Below are positions 1 to 9,572 of a stretch of 64,000 bases of DNA, piece after piece. Positions within the stretch are counted from its first letter, which is position 1. Every line of letters starts with the position of its first letter. Location: the NCBI GenBank assembly GCA_910890315.1, contig CAJVGD010000046.1:62001-126000 (forward strand), in the 5' to 3' direction. A model generated the notes under the pieces. It ran no database searches and had not been told where the DNA came from. It saw only the letters and a list, made by a program, of their open reading frames with translations. The position numbers were made by a program, and so were the translations under genes. This DNA comes from Serendipita indica DSM 11827. Its lineage: Eukaryota > Basidiomycota > Agaricomycetes > Sebacinales > Serendipitaceae.

Positions 1-1207
1 AAGGCACGACCACCAGCATGCGGGAGAGAATGTGTTTGCATTCTGCAAACGAGGATCAATCACAGAAAGAGTCACCGAAGAGACGACGGACCGGCACTCA
101 GCCATGTGGGATAATCGACGATTCCGCGCTTGATCTTTGCATGAAGCGCGGGCATATGCTGATCGTCAAACGGAACCTTGCCGCAGACGAGTACATAAAG
201 AACGACTCCAAAGCTCCAGATGTCGACCTCTGGACCGGTATAGGCTTTGGCATTGAGAAGTTCGGGGGCGGCAAAATACAAAGAACCGCAAAACGTGGTG
301 AGATTGGCGGCGGGGTTATAGAGATTGGAGAGGCCGAAATCAATGATCTTGATGTTGCCCGACTCGGAGATGAGAATGTTTTCTATTTTCAAGTCTGGGG
401 GAAACATGAGTGCCAAACCCCGAGGTTGGTGAAACACGTCGACGTACCTCGGTGGACGACGTTGTTCTTGTGACAATACTCTAATGCGGAGCCAATCTGA
501 CGAGCAAATTTGCGCGCTACACGCTCGCGTAATCTGCCGTGGCTGATGATATAGTCGAGCATCTGGCCGCCGTTGACAAACTCGAAGACGATGTAGTGGT
601 AGTTTGGCTGGGCAATAATCTCGCGGGTGCCACAGATGTACGGATGGAAGAGAATCATGGACAGAGCGGCCTCTCTGACGGTGCGAATCTCCTTTGAAGC
701 GTCCTTTGCGGCCTGTCTGGCGAGAAACGAGGCCGTCGGGTTTCCCTGGTTGGAATGGGATCCGCTAGGCCGTGGAACGATTTTGATAGCGAGCTGTAGA
801 CGTACTGGATGAGCGTTGTGTGTGCTGCGCGCCTGTATACATACCTTTTCGCCCGTCTGGTTGTGATATGCGAGCTTTACTTTGCCCATCGAACCCGCTC
901 CCAGCGTCTTTCCGAGCGAGTAGTTTCCAATCACCCGCACCGTCGCCCGCGAGCCGCCTCGTCGCGTCGTCGCCGTCGAATGTGTGCGCGCGTCGTGGGC
1001 ATGATGGCCTTGTTCCTGCGTCTGCTGGGCTACAGAACCGTCTGGATTGGCAACGGGAGGCATTGACATTGGCCTGGGACGGCTGTGGGAGCTCCTCGCC
1101 GTCCGTCGTGCTCCCGGCGGACGCTCAGATGGTTCATCCACATTGTTCCCGACGCCAGCAGCGCCAGTCCGCTCGACATGCTCAATGCCAGCGTCCGTGT
1201 TTTCCAT
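1..1207 (-). CDS. kin1: KIN1/KIN2-type serine/threonine protein kinase, partial (C-terminus outside window)
   Basis: The protein has a disordered Ser/Pro-rich N-terminus of about 100 residues and then a kinase domain. Visible motifs are the glycine loop [12 protein letters not shown], the lysine strand AIKIVPR, the catalytic loop [22 protein letters not shown] and the APE segment with [14 protein letters not shown]. The phrase [20 protein letters not shown] is typical of fungal KIN1/KIN2 (MARK/PAR-1 relatives), which act at the plasma membrane in polarity, exocytosis and septation; that role is family knowledge. Two introns can be placed: 794-844, joining GEK to LAIK, and 395-447, which restores HR-DLK. 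I chose the ATG at 1205-1207. An in-frame ATG at 1324 would overlap the stop of the upstream gene (1321-1323). The gene continues past base 1, so any KA1 domain is not seen. Confidence 0.88.
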
Positions 1208-1283
1208 TATCGAGTTTGGTGTCGAGTATGGTGCTGACCAGGCTTGGGCCAACTCACTCCAAAACCCGGCTCTCGGCTCAGCA

Positions 1284-1292
1284 CATAAATAC
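1284..1292 (-). promoter_or_regulatory. possible TATA-like element of the KIN1-like kinase gene
   Basis: The minus strand reads GTATTTATG here, about 80 nt before the chosen kinase ATG. It lies inside the 113-bp gap after the stop codon of the upstream gene. It supports the inner start codon but is weak evidence alone. Confidence 0.25.
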
Positions 1293-1320
1293 TTTTTGGT
1301 TTCGCACTTGGATAGCTCGC

Positions 1321-3160
1321 TCATTCCCTTCCAGTCCCGCTCTCCTCATACCCTACACTCACTGCCGCTCCCTCCCCTCCAACAAGGTCCTCGTAAAACT
1401 CTTGACCAAGCCCAGCCTTCCGTCTATCTTCGATGTTAAATGGACCCTTGAGGGGACCCTGGAACCGCTCTCGCACCAGCGAGCTGTGCGCAATCAGAAC
1501 TCTTGCAAACAGCCTAGGCTAGACGTACCGAAACGTCGAGACAGGGTCTAGCTGACCCTCTGCGTCACACTTCCATGTGAACCAGCGATGCCCAGTGGTG
1601 ACGTGTGTAATCTCATCCAGGTGGATGACCTCGAGTAGCGCCACACTCTCTGTGTCCCCAGCCTACGTATCCATCAGTCTCTTTCCGTTCAACCCCAAGT
1701 CTCACCTTTTCGAACTTGGCAATCGTCGCGGGGTTCACATCCAGCCCCCGAGCTTCATGGACCAGGTGGATAATGGCGAGGCGTGCGAGGAGAGAGTCAC
1801 TCGTGTTGAGTGCAGATTGCCACAACGAGCTATGGATAGGCAATGAACCATACTGCGTCCCCAGTTGAGAGAGTCTGTTGGACAAAAGCGTGAAATGTTT
1901 CGCCTCGTCCAACGCCATACGTGTAAAGTCGATGTAATATCCACTCGGTATGCTCTTGTCATTCCCAAAACGTGCAATAATATCCCATCTATCCGTACCT
2001 GTGAGCGAGTTCTCTAGTAAGGGGAGGGTGCGCGACGTACGCCAAGTCTATTCTAAATAGGTACGTCAGGCAACAACTTCCGTTGATACAGTTTCCCACT
2101 TACGCCCACTGTTCAATGTTCGCAAGTGCGTGAAGCATCGTGATCCGGCTTCGGAGACTACCGCCCTTTCCACGCTTGGCCACTTTTGTCGGGTCCACCA
2201 ACATCATCCCAGCGTCGCGCGGCGGCACGGTCGGAGGAGTCGGCGCTTTCCCATGGCGACCTATCGACTTGATACCGCCAGTTCGGAAAAGTTCGACAGC
2301 ATGCCGTGTCCTCTGCACTTTGAGCACGGCGTCGGGTGTGTTGAGGATGAGGACGGCCCATTCCAAGAGCGTAGTGGGAGCTGGCGTAGGGACGACGGGT
2401 TCTTCGATCTTTGACGAAGTAGACTCGGGATTCTGGATAATTGGGGGATCCCTGCCAATGTTATTTATATCCGCAAAGGCTGCAGCATGTAAGAAGGAAA
2501 CGTAGAGTACAATAAGCACACCTTCTGAGACCGGTCTCAACTCGACAACTTCATACTCTTCATTAGACGGAGACTCTACCCAGAGTTCAGGCCCCTCGCC
2601 TAGTGGCTCCTCTCGTATCTGAAGACCATAGACACACGCCCGCAGACCCGTATCGCTCCTTCCAGTCTTGAGATTGAAATTATATCTGTGCCATGGACAG
2701 ACCGTCACAACCTCTGATCAAGAGATGAGTGAGAGACTCGTAAACGGCCATCTCCAAAACTCGCCGTCTTCATACTCTTCAATCTCTGCATGAGATAAAT
2801 CCGCTCCTAGATGCGGACACTGTGCCTCCATTGCGTACATCTGGAGCTCTTCCACTGCCCGAACCTTACTCGCAGCCGACTCGAGCTGCGTCTTCGTGTC
2901 ATGCGACGAACCAGCCAATCGAAACAAGAGTATCGAATGATACTTTTGCTTTCCAGCTCTTAGTGTAATCAAATAGCGCGAATGTGTAAAGAACTTGGTC
3001 CTATCCAGCGTCGGAAGGGATCGTCGAAACCAGTTGCGCTGAAAATACGCACAATGCACCAAGCCTAAACAATTCAAAGCACAAGTGCGAGCGATATTAG
3101 TGCAAAGTCTCAAAAGAGGCTGAGCCAAAAGGAAGCCAACCGGAGATATGGCGTCGACAT
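1321..3160 (-). CDS. Rieske [2Fe-2S] domain fused to DUF455 ferritin-like domain
   Basis: The N-terminal half is a Rieske domain: ligands CPH (CPHLGADLSH) and CPWH (CPWHRYNFNLKTG) would hold a 2Fe-2S cluster. The C-terminal half is DUF455, a ferritin-like family related to diiron proteins. It shows ANIEQWAIDLAWDIIARF, LDEAKHFTLL, HEARGLDV and LDEITHVTTGHRWF, giving two ExxH motifs and partner acids, and ends with the family tail FQGPLKGPFN. Splicing by hand: a GC-AG intron 2714-2764 between the two cluster motifs, an optional 42-nt intron 2480-2521, introns 2053-2103 and 1989-2040 around a 12-nt microexon, then 1648-1705 and 1484-1528. The stop is at 1321-1323. The start is uncertain: the ATG at 3158-3160 is the only good one upstream, but the first exon joins are unresolved. 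Substrate unknown; a self-contained oxygenase is a plausible inference. Confidence 0.82.
2041..2052 (-). other. 12-nt microexon of the Rieske-DUF455 gene
   Basis: The minus-strand exon AATAGACTTGGC lies between an acceptor ending ctatttag and a donor gtacgtcg. It supplies A-ATA-GAC-TTG-GC, which joins IEQW to WDIIARF as IEQWAIDLAWDIIARF, the expected DUF455 helix. Its flanking introns are 51 and 52 nt, the normal size in this window. Confidence 0.75.
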
Positions 3161-3379
3161 GGTAGGAGCCAAAGCGTCTGGGCAACTTGGATCTCAACCG
3201 TAAACTTCACACGACATACAAGGCACTGCTAGCATGAAACACTCTGAATATACCGGAGACCGGAGAACCATTAACGAGGACATGGGGGGATTGTGGATTT
3301 TGTGACGAGACAATGTACGCATGCCTCTGGGGTTGCACTAGATCATGACACGGCCGTAACACCGAGACAACCGAAATGT

Positions 3380-6037
3380 TTATACTATGCCCTTGACAAT
3401 CATCCGCTCCAACCTGCAAAACTCGGGGACAATCGCTGCATAGGTCAGGAATGTATCATGATCTGCTTCCGCCACCTTGACCAGACCCAACTGCACATCT
3501 GCGTCGTCTGTCGGAAGAGCTTGGATCGGGGCGAGTGGCGGATGACCAGAGCCGGGGGCACTCTCTAGCCCAACCTCTAGCGCGATATTGGGGGTGGGAG
3601 TGGAAGAAGACCCGGAAAGGGAGCTGAGAGAGGGAGTCCCAACCGACGAGACGGTAGGAGTGGGGATGTTCTTCAGAGTTCGCGGAGGCGTGACGGCACC
3701 CGAATACTGGCCAAACGACGCTTCATAGCCCTCTTCGTCCTCTTCTTCCTCCGCAAACGAGCTGGTCGCCAAGCCAGATTTTGCGTGAAGAGGCTTGAGC
3801 GATCCGGGTACAGGCTGCGACCCTGGTGCTGACACACTTCGGGATCGGTTTCCACCTGTGGCTGGGCCATTTCCAGCCACGGTCAATTTTCTCGTCATAA
3901 GCCACCTAACTTCGTCTTCAAACCCTGGGTGCTTTTCATCCGGTCGTGTCTTCTTGCGCCATCCCCACCGTGCAACATATGCCGCGCCTAGCGCTGGCCG
4001 AGCAGCTGAAGGGAGCTTGGGGATTGTATCATTCGCTTGTTCCACCAAAGAGTTGGGAATCAGAACTGGAGCATTAAAGACGTCTCCCAAGAGGCTCACG
4101 ACCGATGGGAATGTACAAGCAGATCCAGTAGCGAGGATGCGCTTTGGAAGGTTGGTGGTGTCGTATGGGTCAAACTTGACCCCAATGCCATCGACGACTT
4201 GACTATTTCGAGGCTGCTTCAGTGTGCGGCTCGGTAGGAAGACCCCGTTTGTGTTGAGATGAGCTAGACGGACTCGGAAAGAAAGAATCTGGCTCTCCAG
4301 CAAGCACCTGACCGCGGCTGATGAGCACAAGGAATGCTATAGACACCAAAAACATACCTTGGATTGGCGCGAAGGTCTCGGAACTCTGCAGCCTTGACAC
4401 CCGTTTCAAACCGGTAGACACCCTTGATATGTGAAAAGGGAAACTGCTCCTCTTGAAGCAGCCAAAAACTGAACAGCTTGTCGTCCAACCTGGTGATATT
4501 TAGTTACATGTTTCAGCCAATGTGACTTGCATACCCAATGGAGCCTCCGGGAGGGACGACGGCGACAAGCCTGTCGAATGCACTCCAGCTTTTGGTGTAC
4601 GCATCTCGTACGAGAGCACGAGGTACATCTGCATTCCTGGACAAGTTTCAGCGTGGAGAGTTGCTTCAATAGCCTAATCCGTACCGTGCTATTAGCATGG
4701 ATATGTACTTGCGTTGTTTTTCGGCAACAACATCCTGCGCAGGATGGGGAACAGTGATAAAATGAGGTGATTGAACCACTTTTGTCGTTGGAGTAAGGAG
4801 GATGTCGGTGGTGCCAAATTCGACCACACAGTCGGCTGAGCTTGGTGCAAGTGAAAGATACGAAGCGAGATGCTCCGAGGTAAAAGGATAAACAGGAAGT
4901 CCTGGGACGCGGTCAGAAGAAGAAAGAAATACGACTGTAAGCACATACCCGCTTCGAGCCCATATTTCGAGGAGAAGTAAGAAGAAAGGGTTCCCACGGG
5001 CTTTGCAGAGCTGCGTGCGACGACTCCGAGCATCTCCTTGATCCGATCAACCGTCTCTCCCGAGTTGGCGATAGCCTGCAGCACTGATTCCTCCCATTGT
5101 TCCTTTGATAGAGAATACAATCCAGTCGATGCCGCTTCTGATTCACCAAAAGGCACAATCGATCCGGTGATGATCGAGCAGAAGAAGCCACTAGCGAGGA
5201 CAACTCGCGAGGTTTGCGCCCATACGTTTGCGTTTGTGGTGCGGAGATAAAGCATCTGGGCGGACAACAACGAGGCGTGTGCGGTAACCCCGACCAGGCT
5301 GGCCATTGCCTCTGGTCCGCCGAGTGTCGTCTGAAGTGACGAAGCAAATTGTGTGGCGGAATTGTCATTGATGCTTGGTATATGTTGGACAGATACGCCC
5401 TTTGGGAAGATCTGCTCTCGTAGGGAGCTTTTATCATCGAGAGATTGTAGAATAGATGCAAAGTCGGCAGTAAGCCAAACTGGACTGGACTAGCATAATC
5501 GTCAGTTGTTACGTTGCAGCTCGATTGGGAATGAGCATACCAGCGCCGCTCCGGAAACTGCCTTTATCTTGGTTAGATCATAGTTCTTTTGTAAACGCTC
5601 GAACAGCATGTCTTTAGGCATCATAAACGAACATCCAAATCACAGGGACCAGGTGGACATACCTAGAGCTTTGAGCCAAAGTTCGACCGAGGACATGGAC
5701 GCGTCGCCATTAGTTGCATGAGAGCCTGTACGGTTTCTACGTTGTGTCAGCGGGCGTATTTCAGCTGAGAATGAGTGTCATGTCGCCGTCGAGATTTTCG
5801 AGCGTTACTCCGGAGGGTGCCACGCATCATACTAGCGTGATCCTTGAAGCGAAAATATGTACAAAGACGGGATTTGTGTGATGAGAACGAGAGGACTCAC
5901 TGATGTTCAGGGAATTCTGTGGTAAAGTCGATGTGCTCAGATCCAACGAGTTCGAGCTGTTCGTCAACAATGGCAGCACGAAGAGCGTCTGCAGACAGCT
6001 GGAGCCCGAGAAAGTGTTGTGAGGCTTTTGGAGGCAT
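3380..6037 (-). CDS. xylulokinase-like sugar kinase (FGGY family) with acidic/Ser-rich insert
   Basis: Starts MPPKASQHFLGLQLSADALR, the FGGY N-terminal strand with GLxLS, from ATG 6035-6037. Further family blocks follow in order: VELWLKALDMLFERL, IKAVSGAAL, GGPEAMASLVGVTAHASL, GTLSSYFSSKYGLEAG, a FGTTDILLTPT block (usually GTSDTL), KAAEFRDLRANPR and RILATGSACTFPSV. A GAAYVARWGW block follows (family GAAYRA). It ends VPEFCRLERMIVKGIV. Xylulokinase makes D-xylulose 5-phosphate from D-xylulose and ATP in pentose use. Oddities: the segment that usually reads S-D-x-S/A-G-M/T-N is GESEAASTGLY here, so the catalytic Asp position looks like Glu, and about 130 low-complexity residues with an EEEEDEEGYE tract are inserted before the final helix. 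At least six introns interrupt it. It may be a divergent or regulatory paralogue rather than the main xylulokinase. Confidence 0.78.
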
Positions 6038-6369
6038 TTGAGATTGGCTAGATCGGCGAGCGTGGTGCGGTAGATAATTAGCGGCTTCTACGCTGTTGCT
6101 GGCAAAAGCTCGAGTGAACGACAGAATAGGTTACAGAAACCAGGCGAGAGTGAATTTATTTGCAAGACGGTTGTCGGCCAAAACTGTAATCGTGGTCAAG
6201 GTCGAAGGCGTGGGCCCTTGATTGCCTGTCTTTGGCACGTCGCCGGCAAATTTTACTCGTGCTTTATCCGTTTGGACAATACACGGAGCCGAGGATTGGC
6301 TCCATCTCGGAACAGTTAACAGCCATTGTTTGCACTATGTCACACATTTCTACTCTGAGAGCCGATCAT
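6038..6369. other. intergenic gap, no gene seen
   Basis: This 332-bp stretch separates the stop of the permease gene from the start of the xylulokinase-like gene. Both are on minus, so it should hold the 3' end of the first and the promoter of the second. Short ORFs here lack exon structure or family motifs. Confidence 0.6.
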
Positions 6370-8686
6370 TCATGTCGCTGGTTCAGCCTCGTTCTCCTTT
6401 TCGAGCTTGTCGAGCTTGCCCTCAGCTCGCGCCTTTTCGACAGCGCCTGGCTCCATCTACAGCACGTAAGAATGATCGCGAGTGTATTTCAGTACGTACC
6501 ACATCAATTCCGAGCTCGGCCAAGGCAATCTGCCGTCTTGGGCCTTCGAACCACTTCCGAGCCGAAAGGAGCCATGTGCCCATGGCGTACGCCATCACAA
6601 TGCCGACTGCAACAATAGAATAGTTGAGAGTCTGGCTTGTGACAGGGTAAACCTGAAATGACAGTCAGTAGGCTCCTCAAAATGACATTGAGCGTACTTG
6701 GGGCAAGATGAAGAGAATTGCAATAAGTGCGATCCAAACAACTGCAAGTGTTGAGATGAGAATTGAGAACTTTCCGAGGTGCCATGGGCCTTTCACAAAG
6801 CGTTTGCGGCCGAGGACGCGAAGGAGAATCGGGATGCCATATGAGATGTAGAGACCAATAGTGCTGCAACATGTCAGAATATGCTACTCAGAATCGGCAG
6901 GAACGCACGCAATACTGGTAGCCGCTGCAAAGGCGACCGTGCTGCCCAAGCTGGGCAGAGCGAGGATGAAGGAAAGTGTGCAAGCGAGCCAGACTGCAAC
7001 ATGTAAGATAATAATATGGATGGAATAAACCCTACCTGTTCTAATTGGCGACTTGCGCTTCACGTCGACTTTGTGGAAAAAGCTCGACGCCGGGAGTGCA
7101 CCATCACGGCTGAATGCATACTGAATCGCGAATTAGTGTCAAATCATGCTCCATTCAAATAATTTAGCCTCACCATCATGCGCGAGTTGCTAGTAATTGA
7201 AAAGGTCCTGGATACTGTCAAGACGATCATCAGGGCGGAGTGGGGAGATTTACCCGCAGAAGAACATTGCAACGACAATGATCACCATAAGTGCGATCGC
7301 TGCATCCGGTCCTACGGCATCTATGATAATTTGGGCGACTGGCTGGCCGGTCGCTGCACCGATTGTAGCTTCATAATCTTGAATTGAGAAGAGTAGGCCA
7401 AGAATAAGGAACCAGCCGAGTACGGCAGATACTCCGATGCTCATTATGATGCCCCAAGAGCCCGCTGTGGCCGCGTTTGTAGTCTCCTCCGTCCTGGGCG
7501 CATGTAAACTCGCGATAAACAACCAGAAAAATCACCTACATGTGCGCAGAAGCATCGAAGCCAGTGAGCGTGTACTGAGCAATCAGAATACCTGGTGTGT
7601 GTGAGGAGAGGTGGGGAGAGGCAAGGCGAGGCGAAGGGAAGAGGATTTGAGCGGACCAGCGTCAACGCATCAGATTCAGAACATCCTCTTCGCATATACT
7701 TACCAATACAGATCACATATCCATTCCCAGCGTGTGCTGCCCATCCTGTTCCATCATAGAACTCGGTGAAGACGAATTTTGCCGTCTGGTGCGTCTTCGC
7801 TTTGGCAAGAACCGAGATCACAAGCGCACTCGTTCCGAATGCGTGCCACCAGATAGAAATGTTGTTGAAATACTTGAGTAGATGAACCCCAAATGTGTTG
7901 ATGAGACCCTGAGCAGTCAGAACAGCAGCGTAGATGCCGATTACCGTCTTTGGATTCGGTTCATATGCAGACGTCCCGATAGCAATCGTCGTCGACAGGA
8001 ACGTAGCACACGCGAATGAGATACCTGCGAGGTCTGTCAGAACTACGTGCGTTCAAACTAAAGACTGACCAGTGGTCACGGCGACTTGGCTGAGCCACAA
8101 ATCAGTATAAGATTCCACATAGGGATACGCCGAACATACCCGATGAGATTGAACCAACCAGTAATCCAGGCAGCAAGCGGCGCCTGACTTGGAGTCGAGA
8201 GCTTTGCACTCCAGAAGTATGGTCCACCCGAGGTTGGATGCGCTGAGCAAATCTCGGCCATTGCAGCTCCAACACAGAGGGTGAATGCCGACACGACGAT
8301 CCATCCCCAGCTAGTCAGGCGTTTTCAGAGAGACCGCACAATGTTGGGAGAGAACATACACCATGACGGCTGGCCCACCCGTCGTCAATCCAAAGAAAAA
8401 TAGTGATGGAATCCCCGTGATGATGGAAATGATGGAGAACGAGACACTGGCTAGATAAGCCTCACAAATCCATCGTCAAATGACAGGTCGACATACCCAA
8501 AATTCTGCGCACTGTCAATTGCCTATTCAATGTTTAAAAGTTATTCGCACCTGGAGTAGCGTCAAATCTCTCTTCAGCTCTTGCTTATATCCGAGCTTTG
8601 CAAGCTCCGCTTCGTCTGCAGTCTCATTCCGCTGAGCCTCTTGATCCTTCACCGAAGCAACTCCCTACTTTCTCCGACTCGGCCAT
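6370..8686 (-). CDS. amino-acid/GABA/choline-type permease (APC superfamily)
   Basis: A multi-exon membrane transporter. Seen blocks are AELAKLGYKQELKRD, IISIITGIPSLFFFGLTTGG, AMAEICSAHPTSGGPYFWSAKL, AAWITGWFNLIGYV, GSWGIIMSIGVSAVLGWFLI, LFSIQDYEATIGAATGQPVA and ARKWFEGPRRQIALAELGIDV. These match fungal UGA4/HNM1-type permeases, normally 12 membrane helices, moving amino acids, GABA or choline across plasma or vacuolar membranes. The last intron is followed by MEPGAVEKARAEGKL and ends at TGA 6370-6372 with a charged cytosolic tail. The ATG at 8684-8686 sits 61 bp below a TATA box. But MAESEK and the next block (DQEAQRNETADEAEL) are out of phase by one base; only a 22-nt gt...ag segment would join them. 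The first exon is therefore doubtful. Confidence 0.85.
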
Positions 8687-8746
8687 TCTTCAGAGCGATA
8701 AGGGAGGGAAGATAAGGGAAGCCACCGACCAGATCGTGAGTGCAGG

Positions 8747-8754
8747 CCTTTATA
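8747..8754 (-). promoter_or_regulatory. TATA box of the permease gene
   Basis: The minus strand reads TATAAAGG, 61 bp upstream of the ATG at 8686, a normal TATA-to-ATG distance in fungi. Confidence 0.5.
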
Positions 8755-9410
8755 GTCGACAGAGAGCGATAACAAGTCTTACTCAGAGCTTGTGACCACT
8801 CTGATTCGGATTCAGTAGAAACGTCAGGTTCGGGGATGTACAGGCCCGGGCGATAAGCAGTCAAATGTGTCCATGTGGTACCTCCAAGCGCTTGCTGCGA
8901 GTTACGTACGTCAATACTAAAGGGCCACATATTCGCTCTAGAAGCCGAATGACGAGGTTCACCTATCGAATCGAGGCAGACGATGCTTGTAGTACCTGAC
9001 CACCATGGGTTGTACTGAACCACATCAGTAGACGACCCGTATACTCTTCTCGATACGCTCTATTCTCTAGTCATGTCCCTTCACATAACACGGGCCACCA
9101 AATTCGTCATGTATCGACTTCTATGCCGAGGTTTGATCCCAGATTAACCACGTTGTAATTGCCACGCCACCGACCGAGTATCACGGATCCGGGTATGACC
9201 GCAATTACATACAAGCGACCAGTGACTAATCTGGCGTGTCATTCAATGCTCTCGGGACAATTTAGGGCCTCCTCCAACCGGCCAAGAACCGCGTATTCGA
9301 AGTGTGTCGGAGATATGGCCTTGATAGCTGGCCCCTTCTGTCTAGCAACGATCACATTGTCATGTTTGATTCGCTTTGTCAAATTTGGCAGTGACTCAAC
9401 AAGGCGTGGG
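8755..9410. other. intergenic region, no gene seen
   Basis: The permease promoter lies at the left edge, and the 3' flank of NLR1 at the right edge. Short ORFs on both strands show no motif, and no tRNA or transposon end was found. From 9411 the sequence matches the 3' flank of NLR2 in inverted orientation. Confidence 0.55.
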
Positions 9411-9572
9411 CCTCAATGTAGGGCGACTAATCCTCAGAATTTGGAAACGCCAATCTGTTGGTCGGAATTGCATCTACACTGTGCTCCTACAATCAATGTG
9501 ATACAAACTCCGAGAAATCGAATATAAGAGGTTCCGAAGTCCTGGTCCAGACCAGCATGGCATTCCCGCTTG
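9411..9572 (-). repeat. 3'-terminal block nearly identical to NLR2 end (inverted copy of 22671-22832)
   Basis: About 162 bp covers the last 24 codons of NLR1, its stop and the noncoding flank ending at the block that reads cattgagg on the minus strand. By eye it matches the NLR2 end at well over 90 percent, including noncoding bases, whereas codons just upstream match much less. Confidence 0.8.

Noticed and set aside
1205-1324. Longer N-terminus for the KIN1-like kinase starting at 1324
   Set aside because: It would overlap the stop codon region of the Rieske-DUF455 gene and pass over a TATA-like element; the ATG at 1207 fits better.
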